Shown piece after piece: positions 1 through 7,323 of a stretch of 64,000 nucleotides of DNA. The stretch is from Marinobacter sp. HL-58 (GTDB lineage: Bacteria > Pseudomonadota > Gammaproteobacteria > Pseudomonadales > Oleiphilaceae). The stretch lies in assembly GCF_001314605.1 (NCBI RefSeq), contig NZ_LIHP01000013.1:1-64000 (forward strand). The letters run 5' to 3'. Under the pieces are notes generated by a model. The model saw only the letters and a list, made by a program, of their open reading frames with translations. It had not been told where the DNA came from and did no database searches. Position 1 is the stretch's first letter. Each line of letters opens with the position of its first letter. The position numbers were made by a program, and so were the translations under genes.

Positions 1-783
1 GTTGGAGACCTGGTCCATGGTGCCTTCGGCCAGTACGCTGCCCTGGTGCAGCACGGTGACTTTGCGGGCGATGGAGCGCACGAAGCCCATGTCGTGCTCC
101 ACCACCACCACGGACTGTTTGCCGGCCAGGCTGGTGAGCAGTTCGGCGGTGCGTTCCATTTCCTGTTCGGTCATGCCCGCTACGGGTTCGTCCACCAGCA
201 GCAGCCGGGGTTTCTGCATCAGCAGCATGCCGATTTCCAGCCACTGTTTCTGGCCGTGGGAGAGGATGCCCGCCGGTTTGTCCCGCAGTTGATGCAGGCC
301 GACGGTTTCCAGCACTTCGTCGATGCCGTCCCGGTATTCGTGTTTCATGATGGCGGTCAGGGTGGGCAGGATGCGTTTGTCGGTGGCCATGGCCAGTTCC
401 AGGTTTTCGAACACGGTGAGTGCTTCGAACACCGTGGGCTTCTGGAACTTGCGGCCGATGCCCAGGCTGGCAATGTCCGGCTCGTTCATGGTGAGCAGGT
501 TGTGGCGGCTGCCGAACCATACCGAGCCGGTGTCCGGCGTGGTTTTCCCGGTGATGATGTCCATCATGGTGGTTTTGCCCGCGCCGTTGGGGCCGATGAT
601 GCAGCGCAGTTCACCGTCGTCCACGGTCAGGTTCAGGTTGTTGATGGCCTTAAAGCCGTCAAAGCTCACGTTTACATCTTCCAGGTACAGGATGGGCCCA
701 TGGCGGACGTCCACCGGGGACGCCACCGGGGTCAGGAAGTTGAAGACGCGATCGCGGTTGGAAATCTCCTCGATAATGCTCAT
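1..783 (-). CDS. urtD: Urea ABC transporter ATP-binding protein UrtD (3' end beyond window)
   Basis: Cytoplasmic ATPase of the high-affinity urea uptake ABC transporter. 261 codons are visible, running off the left edge; UrtD proteins are usually about 250-280 residues, so only a short C-terminal tail is missing. The Walker A motif GPNGAGKTT is near residue 60, the signature region reads LSHGQKQWLEIGM and Walker B reads LLLVDEPVAGM, followed by the EHDM switch histidine. The start ATG overlaps the urtC stop (ATGA), so translation is coupled. The LivG-type fold alone would not settle the substrate; the assignment rests on the urtA-B-C-D order and on allophanate hydrolase and urea carboxylase next door. 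urtE would be expected just outside the window. Confidence 0.93.
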   Translation of the reverse strand, partial: MSIIEEISNRDRVFNFLTPVASPVDVRHGPILYLEDVNVSFDGFKAINNLNLTVDDGELRCIIGPNGAGKTTMMDIITGKTTPDTGSVWFGSRHNLLTMNEPDIASLGIGRKFQKPTVFEALTVFENLELAMATDKRILPTLTAIMKHEYRDGIDEVLETVGLHQLRDKPAGILSHGQKQWLEIGMLLMQKPRLLLVDEPVAGMTEQEMERTAELLTSLAGKQSVVVVEHDMGFVRSIARKVTVLHQGSVLAEGTMDQVSN

Positions 784-1931
784 GCGGTGGCCTCCCTGGC
801 GGGTGTAGGTTCGGGATCGCTGCTGTCGCTTCCGTCAGAGCCGTCATCCTTGCGTTTACGGCGGCTGGCCAGCAGGCCGGCAATGCCTTTGGGCAGGAAC
901 ACGGTTACCAGCACAAACAGGCCACCCAGGGCGAACAGCCAGGCGTCCGGCATCACGCCGGTGAACACGGTTTTGGCGTAGTTCACCAGGATGGCGCCGA
1001 TGACGGCCCCGTAGAGGGTTGCACGGCCGCCCAGGGCTACCCACACCACGATTTCGATGGAGAACAGCGGCGAGAATTCGCTGGGGTTGATGATGCCCAC
1101 TTGCGGTACGTACAGGGCCCCGGCCACGCCCGCCAGCATGGCGGACACCACGAACACGAACAGTTGCACCCGTTCCACCCGGTAACCCAGGAAGCGGGTG
1201 CGGGCCTCGGCGTCGCGACAGGCGATGCTTACCCGGCCCAGTTTGCTGGCCACGATGCCCCGGCAGATCACATAGCCGATGGCCAGGGCGATGCCGGTGG
1301 CGATGAACAGCCCCAGCCGGGTGGCGTCCGTGCGCAGATTGAAGCCGAGGATATCGCGGAAGTCGGTCAGGCCGTTGTTGCCGCCGAAGCCCATCTCGTT
1401 ACGGAAGAAGGCGAGCATCAGGGCAAAGGTCAGTGCCTGGGTGATGATGGACAGGTACACCCCGGTCACCCGTGAGCGGAAGGCCAGGAAACCGAATACC
1501 AGCGCCAGCAGGCCCGGTGCCAGCAGCACCATGATGAAGGCGAACCAGGCCATGTCGAAGCCCAGCCAGTACCAGGGCAGTTCGTCCCAGTTCAGGAACA
1601 CCATGAAGTCCGGCAGTACCGGGTCGCCATAGGTGCCGCGGTCGCCGATCTGGCGCATCAGGTACATACCCATGGCGTAGCCGCCGAGAGCAAAGAAGGC
1701 GCCGTGGCCCAGGCTGAGGATACCGAGGTAACCCCACACCAGGTCCACCGCCACCGCCAGCAGTGCATAGCACAGGTACTTGCCCAGCAGGGTGACGGTG
1801 TAGGCGCTGACATGCAGGGCGCTGTCCTGGGGCATGGCGACGTGCAATACCGTCACAACAACCATGGCCGCAAAGAGAACGCCCAGGAAGATCTGCGTGG
1901 AGCGTTCACGCAAGGGTCTTGTTAACCACAT
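780..1931 (-). CDS. urtC: Urea ABC transporter permease UrtC
   Basis: One of the two inner-membrane permease subunits of the urea transporter (LivM-like branch of the hydrophobic amino acid family). 383 residues with about ten hydrophobic segments. The LivM-type motif LSLGHGAFFALGGYAMGMYL is near residues 70-95 and the cytoplasmic coupling region near 245-260. The C-terminus is a charged tail (RRKRKDDGSDGSD) of low complexity, which varies among homologues. It lies three bases after urtB and overlaps urtD by four bases, so the genes form one operon. A general LivM permease is the alternative, made unlikely by the neighbours. Confidence 0.93.
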   Translation of the reverse strand: MWLTRPLRERSTQIFLGVLFAAMVVVTVLHVAMPQDSALHVSAYTVTLLGKYLCYALLAVAVDLVWGYLGILSLGHGAFFALGGYAMGMYLMRQIGDRGTYGDPVLPDFMVFLNWDELPWYWLGFDMAWFAFIMVLLAPGLLALVFGFLAFRSRVTGVYLSIITQALTFALMLAFFRNEMGFGGNNGLTDFRDILGFNLRTDATRLGLFIATGIALAIGYVICRGIVASKLGRVSIACRDAEARTRFLGYRVERVQLFVFVVSAMLAGVAGALYVPQVGIINPSEFSPLFSIEIVVWVALGGRATLYGAVIGAILVNYAKTVFTGVMPDAWLFALGGLFVLVTVFLPKGIAGLLASRRKRKDDGSDGSDSSDPEPTPAREATA

Positions 1932-1934
1932 ACC

Positions 1935-3533
1935 TTAACCCTCCGCTGCACGGCCCTTTTGCGGGAAGAGTCCGCGCGGGCGTTTCTGGATGAACAGGAT
2001 GATGAAGACCAGCACGATGATCTTCGCGAGTACGGCACCGGCCCAGGGTTCCAGCAGCTGGTTGATGGTGCCCAGTGACAGCCCGGCAATCAGCGTGCCC
2101 CAGAGGTTACCCACGCCGCCGAACACCACCACCATGAAGGAGTCGATGATGTAGTTCTGGCCCAGGTTGGGGCCCACGTTGGTGAGCTGGGACAGCGCCA
2201 CACCTGCCAGGCCGGCAACGCCGGAGCCGAGGGCGAAGGTCATGATGTCTACCCGGGTCGCGCGGATGCCCATGGAGCGGGCCATGTTGCGATTCTGGGT
2301 GACGGCGCGCACTTCCAGGCCCAGGCGGGTTCTGCGCATGATCAGCATCAGCGCGGCGAAGACCACCAGGGCAAAGCCCAGCACGTACATGCGGTTGAGG
2401 GTCAGGGACAAGGCGTCGTTGACGACGATGGAACCGCTCATCCATTCCGGCGTGACCACGGTGCGGTTCTGGGGTGAAATCACCGTGCGCACCAGCTGCT
2501 GCAGGATCAGGCTGATGCCGAAGGTGGCCAGCAGGGTTTCCAGGGGACGGCCCTTGAGAAACTGGATCACGCTGCGTTCGATGATGATGCCGGCGGTGGC
2601 CGCCACCATGAAGCCGGCGGGTATGGACAGGATCAACGCCAGGCCGGGCTGGTCGGGTAACATTTGCTGCATGCCCCAGGTGGTGTAGGCACCCAGCATG
2701 ATCAGCTCCCCGTGGGCCATGTTGATCACGCCCATCACGCCGAAGGTGATGGCCAGGCCGATGGCCGCCAGCACCAGCACCGAGCCGAGGCTTAAACCGA
2801 AATAGAGGGTCTCGGCGGCTTTGTTCAGTTTGAGTTTCTGTTCGATGGTTTCCAGGGCGGCCTTTGCCTTGGTGGCCAGCTCCGGATCGTCGCTGTCGGC
2901 GGCGTTGTTCAGGGCGGCGCGGGCACGGCTGTGGAGGCTGCCGGCGAGCACGTCCACCGCTTCAATGTCGCCTTCTCCCACCCGGTAAATGGCCAGTGCC
3001 GCTTCGATGCGCTCGCGCACCTTCGGGTCTTCTTCCAGTTCCAGGCGTTCTTCCAGGGGCGCCACGATGGGGGCTTCAACCTTGCCCATCATGCTCTCTG
3101 CCGAGGCCAGGCGTATGTCGCGGTCTTCGGCGTCCAGGTCCAGCATGGCTTTGATGCCATCAAGCTGACCCCGGATAAGGTTGTTCACGGGAATCCGGTC
3201 AAGCTCGCGGCGGGAAATCTCGCCAAGGTCTTCCCCGGTCAGCGCGTCGGAAATGGTCCAGTCCAGGCCGCGATTGTTCAGCACAACCACGATCCGGCCG
3301 GTGTCCTTTACCTGGCTCAGGCGGTTGTTGCCGTAGGCGTCCAGCCAGCTTCTGGCGCGCACATCACCACTGGTGGCGATGGCATTGATGGCGTCCTCGA
3401 TCTGGGCCGGCCGCGCGTCTGCCAGGTTGCCCAGCAATGTCTGGCCCGGGTCATTGTCCTGGGCATGGACAGCCGGGAAGACCGTCATTGTGATGGCGAT
3501 AAGCAGTAGCGTGAGCGATCGGATGATGCTCAT
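1935..3533 (-). CDS. urtB: Urea ABC transporter permease UrtB
   Basis: Second permease of the urea transporter. 532 residues: an N-terminal signal-like segment (about 1-24, ending AVHAQ), then about 210 residues of non-membrane helical sequence, then a LivH-like membrane domain from about residue 240 (motif GVMGVINMAHGELIMLGAY). The long extra N-terminal domain distinguishes UrtB from ordinary LivH proteins of about 290 residues and supports the urea call. A hairpin lies between urtA and this gene. Ends with TAA three bases before the urtC start. Confidence 0.93.
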   Translation of the reverse strand: MSIIRSLTLLLIAITMTVFPAVHAQDNDPGQTLLGNLADARPAQIEDAINAIATSGDVRARSWLDAYGNNRLSQVKDTGRIVVVLNNRGLDWTISDALTGEDLGEISRRELDRIPVNNLIRGQLDGIKAMLDLDAEDRDIRLASAESMMGKVEAPIVAPLEERLELEEDPKVRERIEAALAIYRVGEGDIEAVDVLAGSLHSRARAALNNAADSDDPELATKAKAALETIEQKLKLNKAAETLYFGLSLGSVLVLAAIGLAITFGVMGVINMAHGELIMLGAYTTWGMQQMLPDQPGLALILSIPAGFMVAATAGIIIERSVIQFLKGRPLETLLATFGISLILQQLVRTVISPQNRTVVTPEWMSGSIVVNDALSLTLNRMYVLGFALVVFAALMLIMRRTRLGLEVRAVTQNRNMARSMGIRATRVDIMTFALGSGVAGLAGVALSQLTNVGPNLGQNYIIDSFMVVVFGGVGNLWGTLIAGLSLGTINQLLEPWAGAVLAKIIVLVFIILFIQKRPRGLFPQKGRAAEG

Positions 3534-3574
3534 GGTTCCATCCTGTTTTATTGAAATGGTGCGGGGGAAAACGT

Positions 3575-3597
3575 CGGGGGCGGCATGGCCACCCCCG
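3575..3597 (-). terminator. GC-rich hairpin between urtA and urtB
   Basis: Inverted repeat with CGGGGG and CCCCCG arms and a GGC/GCC inner stem, in the 74-base gap after urtA. There is no strong T run right after it in the direction of transcription. It is more likely a 3'-stabilising or partial-termination hairpin that lets the binding protein UrtA exceed the permeases than a full terminator. Confidence 0.5.
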
Positions 3598-3607
3598 TTT
3601 TCAGGCC

Positions 3608-4918
3608 TTATTCAGCGTCTTCAGCGGCCATTTCGCCGGCAGAGGCACCGCACTTGCCGGTTTTGGTGTTGAAGGTTCCGCAGAACAGGGGCTTGCGCCA
3701 GTCAGCGATCATGTCGCGGGAGCCGGGCAGGAAGTCAGACCAGGCATCGCCGGCCACGGTGGACGGGGTCTCCCAGACGACGGAGAACTGGCCGTTGTCC
3801 TGGATCTCGCCAATCAGCACCGGCTTGGTGATGTGGTGGTTGGGCATCATGGCGGCGTAGCCACCGGTCAGGTTGGGTACGCTCACGCCGATGATGGCGT
3901 CCTTCACCGCATCCACGTCGGTGGTGCCGGCTTTTTTCACCGCTTCCACATACATGTTGAAGCCGATGTAGTGGGCTTCCATGGGGTCGTTGGTGACGGC
4001 TTCGTCATCACCGGTATGCTCGATCCACTCGTCGATGAAGTCGTAGTTGGCGTCGCTGTCCACGCTCATGAAGTAGTTCCAGGCAGCCAGGTGGCCAACC
4101 AGCGGGCCGGTGTCGATACCGGAGAGCTCCTGCTCACCCACGGAGAAGGCAACCACCGGGATGTCGGAAGCAGAGATGCCCTGATTGCCCAGCTCGCGGT
4201 AGAAAGGCACGTTGGCGTCGCCATTGATGGTGGATACCACGGCGGTTTTCTTGCCGGCGGAGCCGAAGTCCTTGATGTCAGAAACGATGTTCTGCCAGTC
4301 GGAATGGCCGAAGGGCGTGTAGTTGATCATGATGTCTTCTTTCGCCACGCCCTGATCCATCAGGTAGGTCTCGAGGATCTTGTTGGTGGTGCGCGGGTAG
4401 ACGTAGTCGGTGCCGGCCAGTACCCAGCGCTCGACGCCGATTTCATTCATCAGGTAGTTCACCGCCGGAATCGCCTGCTGGTTGGGCGCAGCACCGGTGT
4501 AGAACACGTTCTCGGAAGATTCTTCACCTTCGTACTGAACCGGATAGAACAGCAGGCCATTCAGCTCTTCCACCACCGGCAGCACGGACTTGCGGGAAAC
4601 CGAGGTCCAGTTGCCGAAGATCACGTCCACTTCTTCCTGGGCCAGCAGCTCTCGGGCTTTCTCAGCAAACAGGGGCCAGTCAGAGGCAGGGTCAACGACT
4701 ACGGCTTCCATCTTGCGGCCCAGGACACCACCTTCGGCGTTCTGCTTTTCAATCAGCATTTCAACGGTGTCTTTCAGGACCGTTTCACTGATCGCCATGG
4801 TGCCGGAGAGGGAGTGAAGGATACCGACCTTGATGGGATCTTCCTCGGCAACGGCCGAGAGGGATATAGAGAGGGCCAGCGCTGAAAGGCCAAGTTTCAC
4901 GTATTTTCTAATGGTCAT
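3608..4918 (-). CDS. urtA: Urea ABC transporter substrate-binding protein UrtA
   Basis: Periplasmic urea-binding protein, first gene of the urtABCD operon. 436 residues with a signal peptide (about 1-24, cleavage after LSAVA, mature protein from EEDPIKVGILHSLSG). The Peripla_BP fold of the amide-binding type covers the rest; FmdD/AmiC-like features include GTMAISE near the N-terminus and HYIGFNMYVEA near residue 320. A cysteine-containing tail (CGTFNTKTGKCG) is at the C-terminus. The leader runs about 54 bases from a predicted sigma-54 promoter. Short-chain amides are the alternative ligand, but the neighbouring urea-degrading enzymes favour urea. Confidence 0.95.
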   Translation of the reverse strand: MTIRKYVKLGLSALALSISLSAVAEEDPIKVGILHSLSGTMAISETVLKDTVEMLIEKQNAEGGVLGRKMEAVVVDPASDWPLFAEKARELLAQEEVDVIFGNWTSVSRKSVLPVVEELNGLLFYPVQYEGEESSENVFYTGAAPNQQAIPAVNYLMNEIGVERWVLAGTDYVYPRTTNKILETYLMDQGVAKEDIMINYTPFGHSDWQNIVSDIKDFGSAGKKTAVVSTINGDANVPFYRELGNQGISASDIPVVAFSVGEQELSGIDTGPLVGHLAAWNYFMSVDSDANYDFIDEWIEHTGDDEAVTNDPMEAHYIGFNMYVEAVKKAGTTDVDAVKDAIIGVSVPNLTGGYAAMMPNHHITKPVLIGEIQDNGQFSVVWETPSTVAGDAWSDFLPGSRDMIADWRKPLFCGTFNTKTGKCGASAGEMAAEDAE

Positions 4919-4982
4919 GTTGTGCGTCCTTGTTTACAGGTTGATTCGTGCCAGTTGCTTTGAGTAAACGCATCCCCTGCAC

Positions 4983-4998
4983 TGCATCAGCCGTTCCA
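4983..4998 (-). promoter_or_regulatory. Candidate sigma-54 promoter for urtABCD
   Basis: On the minus strand the sequence reads TGGAACGGCTGATGCA. It has GG and GC dinucleotides exactly 10 bases apart, as in the sigma-54 consensus TGGCAC-N5-TTGCA, with two mismatches. Transcription would start about 12 bases on, giving a leader of about 50 bases before urtA. It lies in the 351-base divergent gap 4919-5269, which holds no gene. Confidence 0.5.
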
Positions 4999-5035
4999 GC
5001 TTTCACCAATTCCATTACAAAACAGCAATTTATCT

Positions 5036-5046
5036 AGTATACAAGC
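5036..5046. promoter_or_regulatory. GTATAC-centred site, possible GntR operator (copy 1 of 2)
   Basis: AGTATACAAG here, with a second copy TGTATACAAG at 5235-5244 just before atzF. GntR proteins of the FadR/FCD group often bind short palindromes centred on GTATAC-like cores. A GntR/FCD regulator is encoded at 11386-12111 after uca. The pairing is inference. Confidence 0.35.
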
Positions 5047-5051
5047 TATCC

Positions 5052-5066
5052 GCACATGCCCTGTGC
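5052..5066. promoter_or_regulatory. NtrC-type binding site between urtA and atzF
   Basis: GCACATGCCCTGTGC matches the NtrC dyad GCAC-N7-GTGC exactly. It is extended by outer CC/GG pairs to arms of seven (CCGCACA and TGTGCGG). It lies about 85 bases upstream of the predicted urtA start and about 175 upstream of the predicted atzF start, suitable for an enhancer serving both sigma-54 promoters. Confidence 0.55.
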
Positions 5067-5210
5067 GGGTTTTCGGGCGCATAAATTCCCGGTTTCCAGG
5101 CCTTTTTCTGGTGCGTTCGCCCATCAATAGTGCACCTTTAAAATACCGCCTTTCTCTCCACACCTTTTTAACAAACTGTTTTCAAAGGTATTTCTAAAAC
5201 CATTCCCGAA

Positions 5211-5225
5211 TGGCACGGGCATTGC
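5211..5225 (+). promoter_or_regulatory. Candidate sigma-54 promoter for atzF-uca
   Basis: TGGCACGGGCATTGC fits the -24/-12 consensus TGGCAC-N5-TTGC with no mismatch in the conserved positions. The predicted transcript start is near 5237, about 33 bases before the atzF ATG; a GTATAC site at 5235-5244 overlaps that start and could be a repressor site. Confidence 0.65.
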
Positions 5226-5269
5226 CATTGCTCATGTATACAAGTTGACAACGCACATGAGGAAGAACC

Positions 5270-7105
5270 ATGCCCGCAACACTCGGATGGACCATTGAGG
5301 ACTGGCGGAAAGCCTATCAATCCGGCGCCAGGCCGGAAGAACTGCTTGGCGAACTGGTCGCCGGCCTGGATAAAACCGACAACGCCTGGATTGCACTATC
5401 AGGTAGCACAGAGTTGCAGGCGGCGCTGTTCGACCTGGAGGGGACGCTTAACAAGATCGGCGGCGATATCAGCCGCCTGCCGCTTTATGGTGTTCCGTTT
5501 GCGGCGAAGGACAATATTGACGCCCACGGATTTGAAACCACCGCCGGCTGCCCGGCCTATGCCTATTCGCCAGAGGAAGACGCCACCGTTATTGCCCGGC
5601 TTAAGGCCGCCGGTGCCGTGTTGATAGGCAAGACCAACCTCGACCAGTTTGCTACCGGGTTGGTGGGCACACGCTCTCCTTATGGGGCGGTGGCCAATGC
5701 CTTCAAGCCGGAGGTGGTCAGCGGTGGTTCCAGTTCCGGTTCCGCGTCTGTGGTTGCCCGCGGCCTGGTGCCCTTTGCACTGGGTACAGACACCGCCGGC
5801 TCCGGCCGGGTACCTGCGGGGCTTAACAATCTGGTCGGGCTGAAGCCTACCAAGGGGCTGTTCAGTATCCACGGCGTGGTGCCGGCATGTCGGTCCCTGG
5901 ATTGCGTGTCCGTTTTTGCTCTGACGGTTAACGACGCCGGTCTGGTGGCCGATGCCATGGCCGGGTTCGATGCCGACGATGCCTTTTCCCGCAGGGCGCC
6001 CTATGCGCTGCCTCTTGATGGTCCGGCCATTCGCCGCCCCGGCCCGATCAAACGCCTGGCCATTCCCGAGCACCCGCAATGGTTTGGTGACCAGCAGGCG
6101 GAGGCGGCCTGGAATACCGCCGTCAGCCTTTGGCGTCAGCAGGATGTGGAGCTGGTGCCGCTGGACTTCAGCCCCATGCTGGAACTGGCTGCCCTGCTGT
6201 ATGAAGGCCCCTGGGTGGCCGAGCGCCACGCTGCCGTGGAGTCCTTCATGGCCAGCCATGGCGACGATATGAACCCGGTGGTCAGAGGCATTATCGCCAA
6301 CGCCGGCAAGTTCACCGCCACCGATACCTTCGGGGCCCAGTACCGCAAGGAAGAACTGCTGCGCCAGATCGATGAATTACTGGCCGATGTGGACGCACTG
6401 CTGGTGCCTACCGCACCCACGGCGCCGACGATCGACGCGGTGAACGCCGACCCGATCACCCTCAACAGTCAGTTGGGCACCTATACCAATTTTGTGAACC
6501 TGGCGGACTTCAGCGCCCTGGCCATTCCCGCCGGCTTCCGGGACGACGGCCTGCCCTTCGGCGTCACCCTGATCAGCGGCGCCTGGAAAGATACCGAGCT
6601 GCAACACCTGGCCTGCCAGTGGCTGAACGCCCATCCCACTCCTTTGGGCGCCACGGACAAACCCCGCCCGGAAGAAACGCCCGGCGCGGAAATATCCACA
6701 CCCACCATTCAGGTGGCGGTCGTCGGCGCCCACCTCAGCGGCATGCCCCTGAACACCCAGCTTACCGAGCGATCTTCGGTGTTGGTCGAGCAGACCACCA
6801 CCTCCGCCAACTACCGCCTCTATGCCCTGCCCAACACCACCCCGCCCAAGCCCGGGCTGAAGCGGGTCGCACCGGGCGAAGGTGAGCAAATCATCGTGGA
6901 AGTCTGGCAAATGCCCGCCGCCGCCTTCGGCTCCTTCGTGGACCTGATCCCGGCGCCGCTGGGCATAGGCAATGTGGAGCTTGCGGATGGGCGCTGGGTT
7001 AACGGGTTTATCTGCGAGGGGTACGGGTTCGAGGGGGCCCGGGATGTGACCGAGTTTGGGGGTTGGCGGGCTTTTGTTGGTTCTGCGGGGTCTGCCGGGG
7101 TCTGA
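5270..7105 (+). CDS. atzF: Allophanate hydrolase
   Basis: Hydrolyses allophanate (the product of urea carboxylase) to ammonia and CO2 in the cytoplasm; second step of the ATP-dependent urea amidolyase route. 611 residues. The amidase-signature domain covers about 20-450 with the Ser-cisSer-Lys triad visible: Lys in PFAAKDNID (about 82), Ser in GGSSSGSAS and Ser in GTDTAGSGRVPAG. The C-terminal domain typical of AtzF/DUR1 (about 470-611) is complete. Ribosome site GAGGAAG lies six bases before ATG. Its stop codon lies inside a REP-like repeat. Transcribed with uca. Confidence 0.95.
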   Translation: MPATLGWTIEDWRKAYQSGARPEELLGELVAGLDKTDNAWIALSGSTELQAALFDLEGTLNKIGGDISRLPLYGVPFAAKDNIDAHGFETTAGCPAYAYSPEEDATVIARLKAAGAVLIGKTNLDQFATGLVGTRSPYGAVANAFKPEVVSGGSSSGSASVVARGLVPFALGTDTAGSGRVPAGLNNLVGLKPTKGLFSIHGVVPACRSLDCVSVFALTVNDAGLVADAMAGFDADDAFSRRAPYALPLDGPAIRRPGPIKRLAIPEHPQWFGDQQAEAAWNTAVSLWRQQDVELVPLDFSPMLELAALLYEGPWVAERHAAVESFMASHGDDMNPVVRGIIANAGKFTATDTFGAQYRKEELLRQIDELLADVDALLVPTAPTAPTIDAVNADPITLNSQLGTYTNFVNLADFSALAIPAGFRDDGLPFGVTLISGAWKDTELQHLACQWLNAHPTPLGATDKPRPEETPGAEISTPTIQVAVVGAHLSGMPLNTQLTERSSVLVEQTTTSANYRLYALPNTTPPKPGLKRVAPGEGEQIIVEVWQMPAAAFGSFVDLIPAPLGIGNVELADGRWVNGFICEGYGFEGARDVTEFGGWRAFVGSAGSAGV

Positions 7106-7293
7106 CCCTGCGGGTCTGACCCCATAGAAATTGACCAAGACGAGCCTACCTCCGAGTTCAGACCTCGGGGGCATGAGCAAGCTAGGGGTATACGCGGCCT
7201 GGTCAGCACGTTTGGGGTCAGACCCGCAGGGTCAGACCCCGGAGTCCGCCGCAAAAGTATCGCATCGGGGTCAGACCCGGCGGGTCTGACCCC
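7097..7293. repeat. REP/REPIN-like cluster of GGGTCTGACCC units
   Basis: Two copies of GGGTCTGACCC in tandem at 7097-7123 are an exact inverted repeat, over 27 bases, of 7214-7240. A third block at 7267-7293 is self-complementary. Units of this kind (GGGGTCAGACCC) are, to my knowledge, spread by REP-associated tyrosine transposases; none is encoded here. The first block overlaps the last codons and stop of atzF. The 218-base gap otherwise holds only the uca ribosome site. Confidence 0.75.
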
Positions 7294-7323
7294 ACCTACT
7301 CCATTAAAAGGAGATATCGGAAA

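Noticed and set aside
3551-4885. 444-codon open frame opposite urtA
   Set aside because: Antisense shadow of a well-supported gene, rich in His and Gly from reversed codons.
4919-5269. Guanidine-I riboswitch before atzF-uca
   Set aside because: Its conserved ACCTAGGG-type and ACG-type motifs are absent; a sigma-54 promoter is seen instead.
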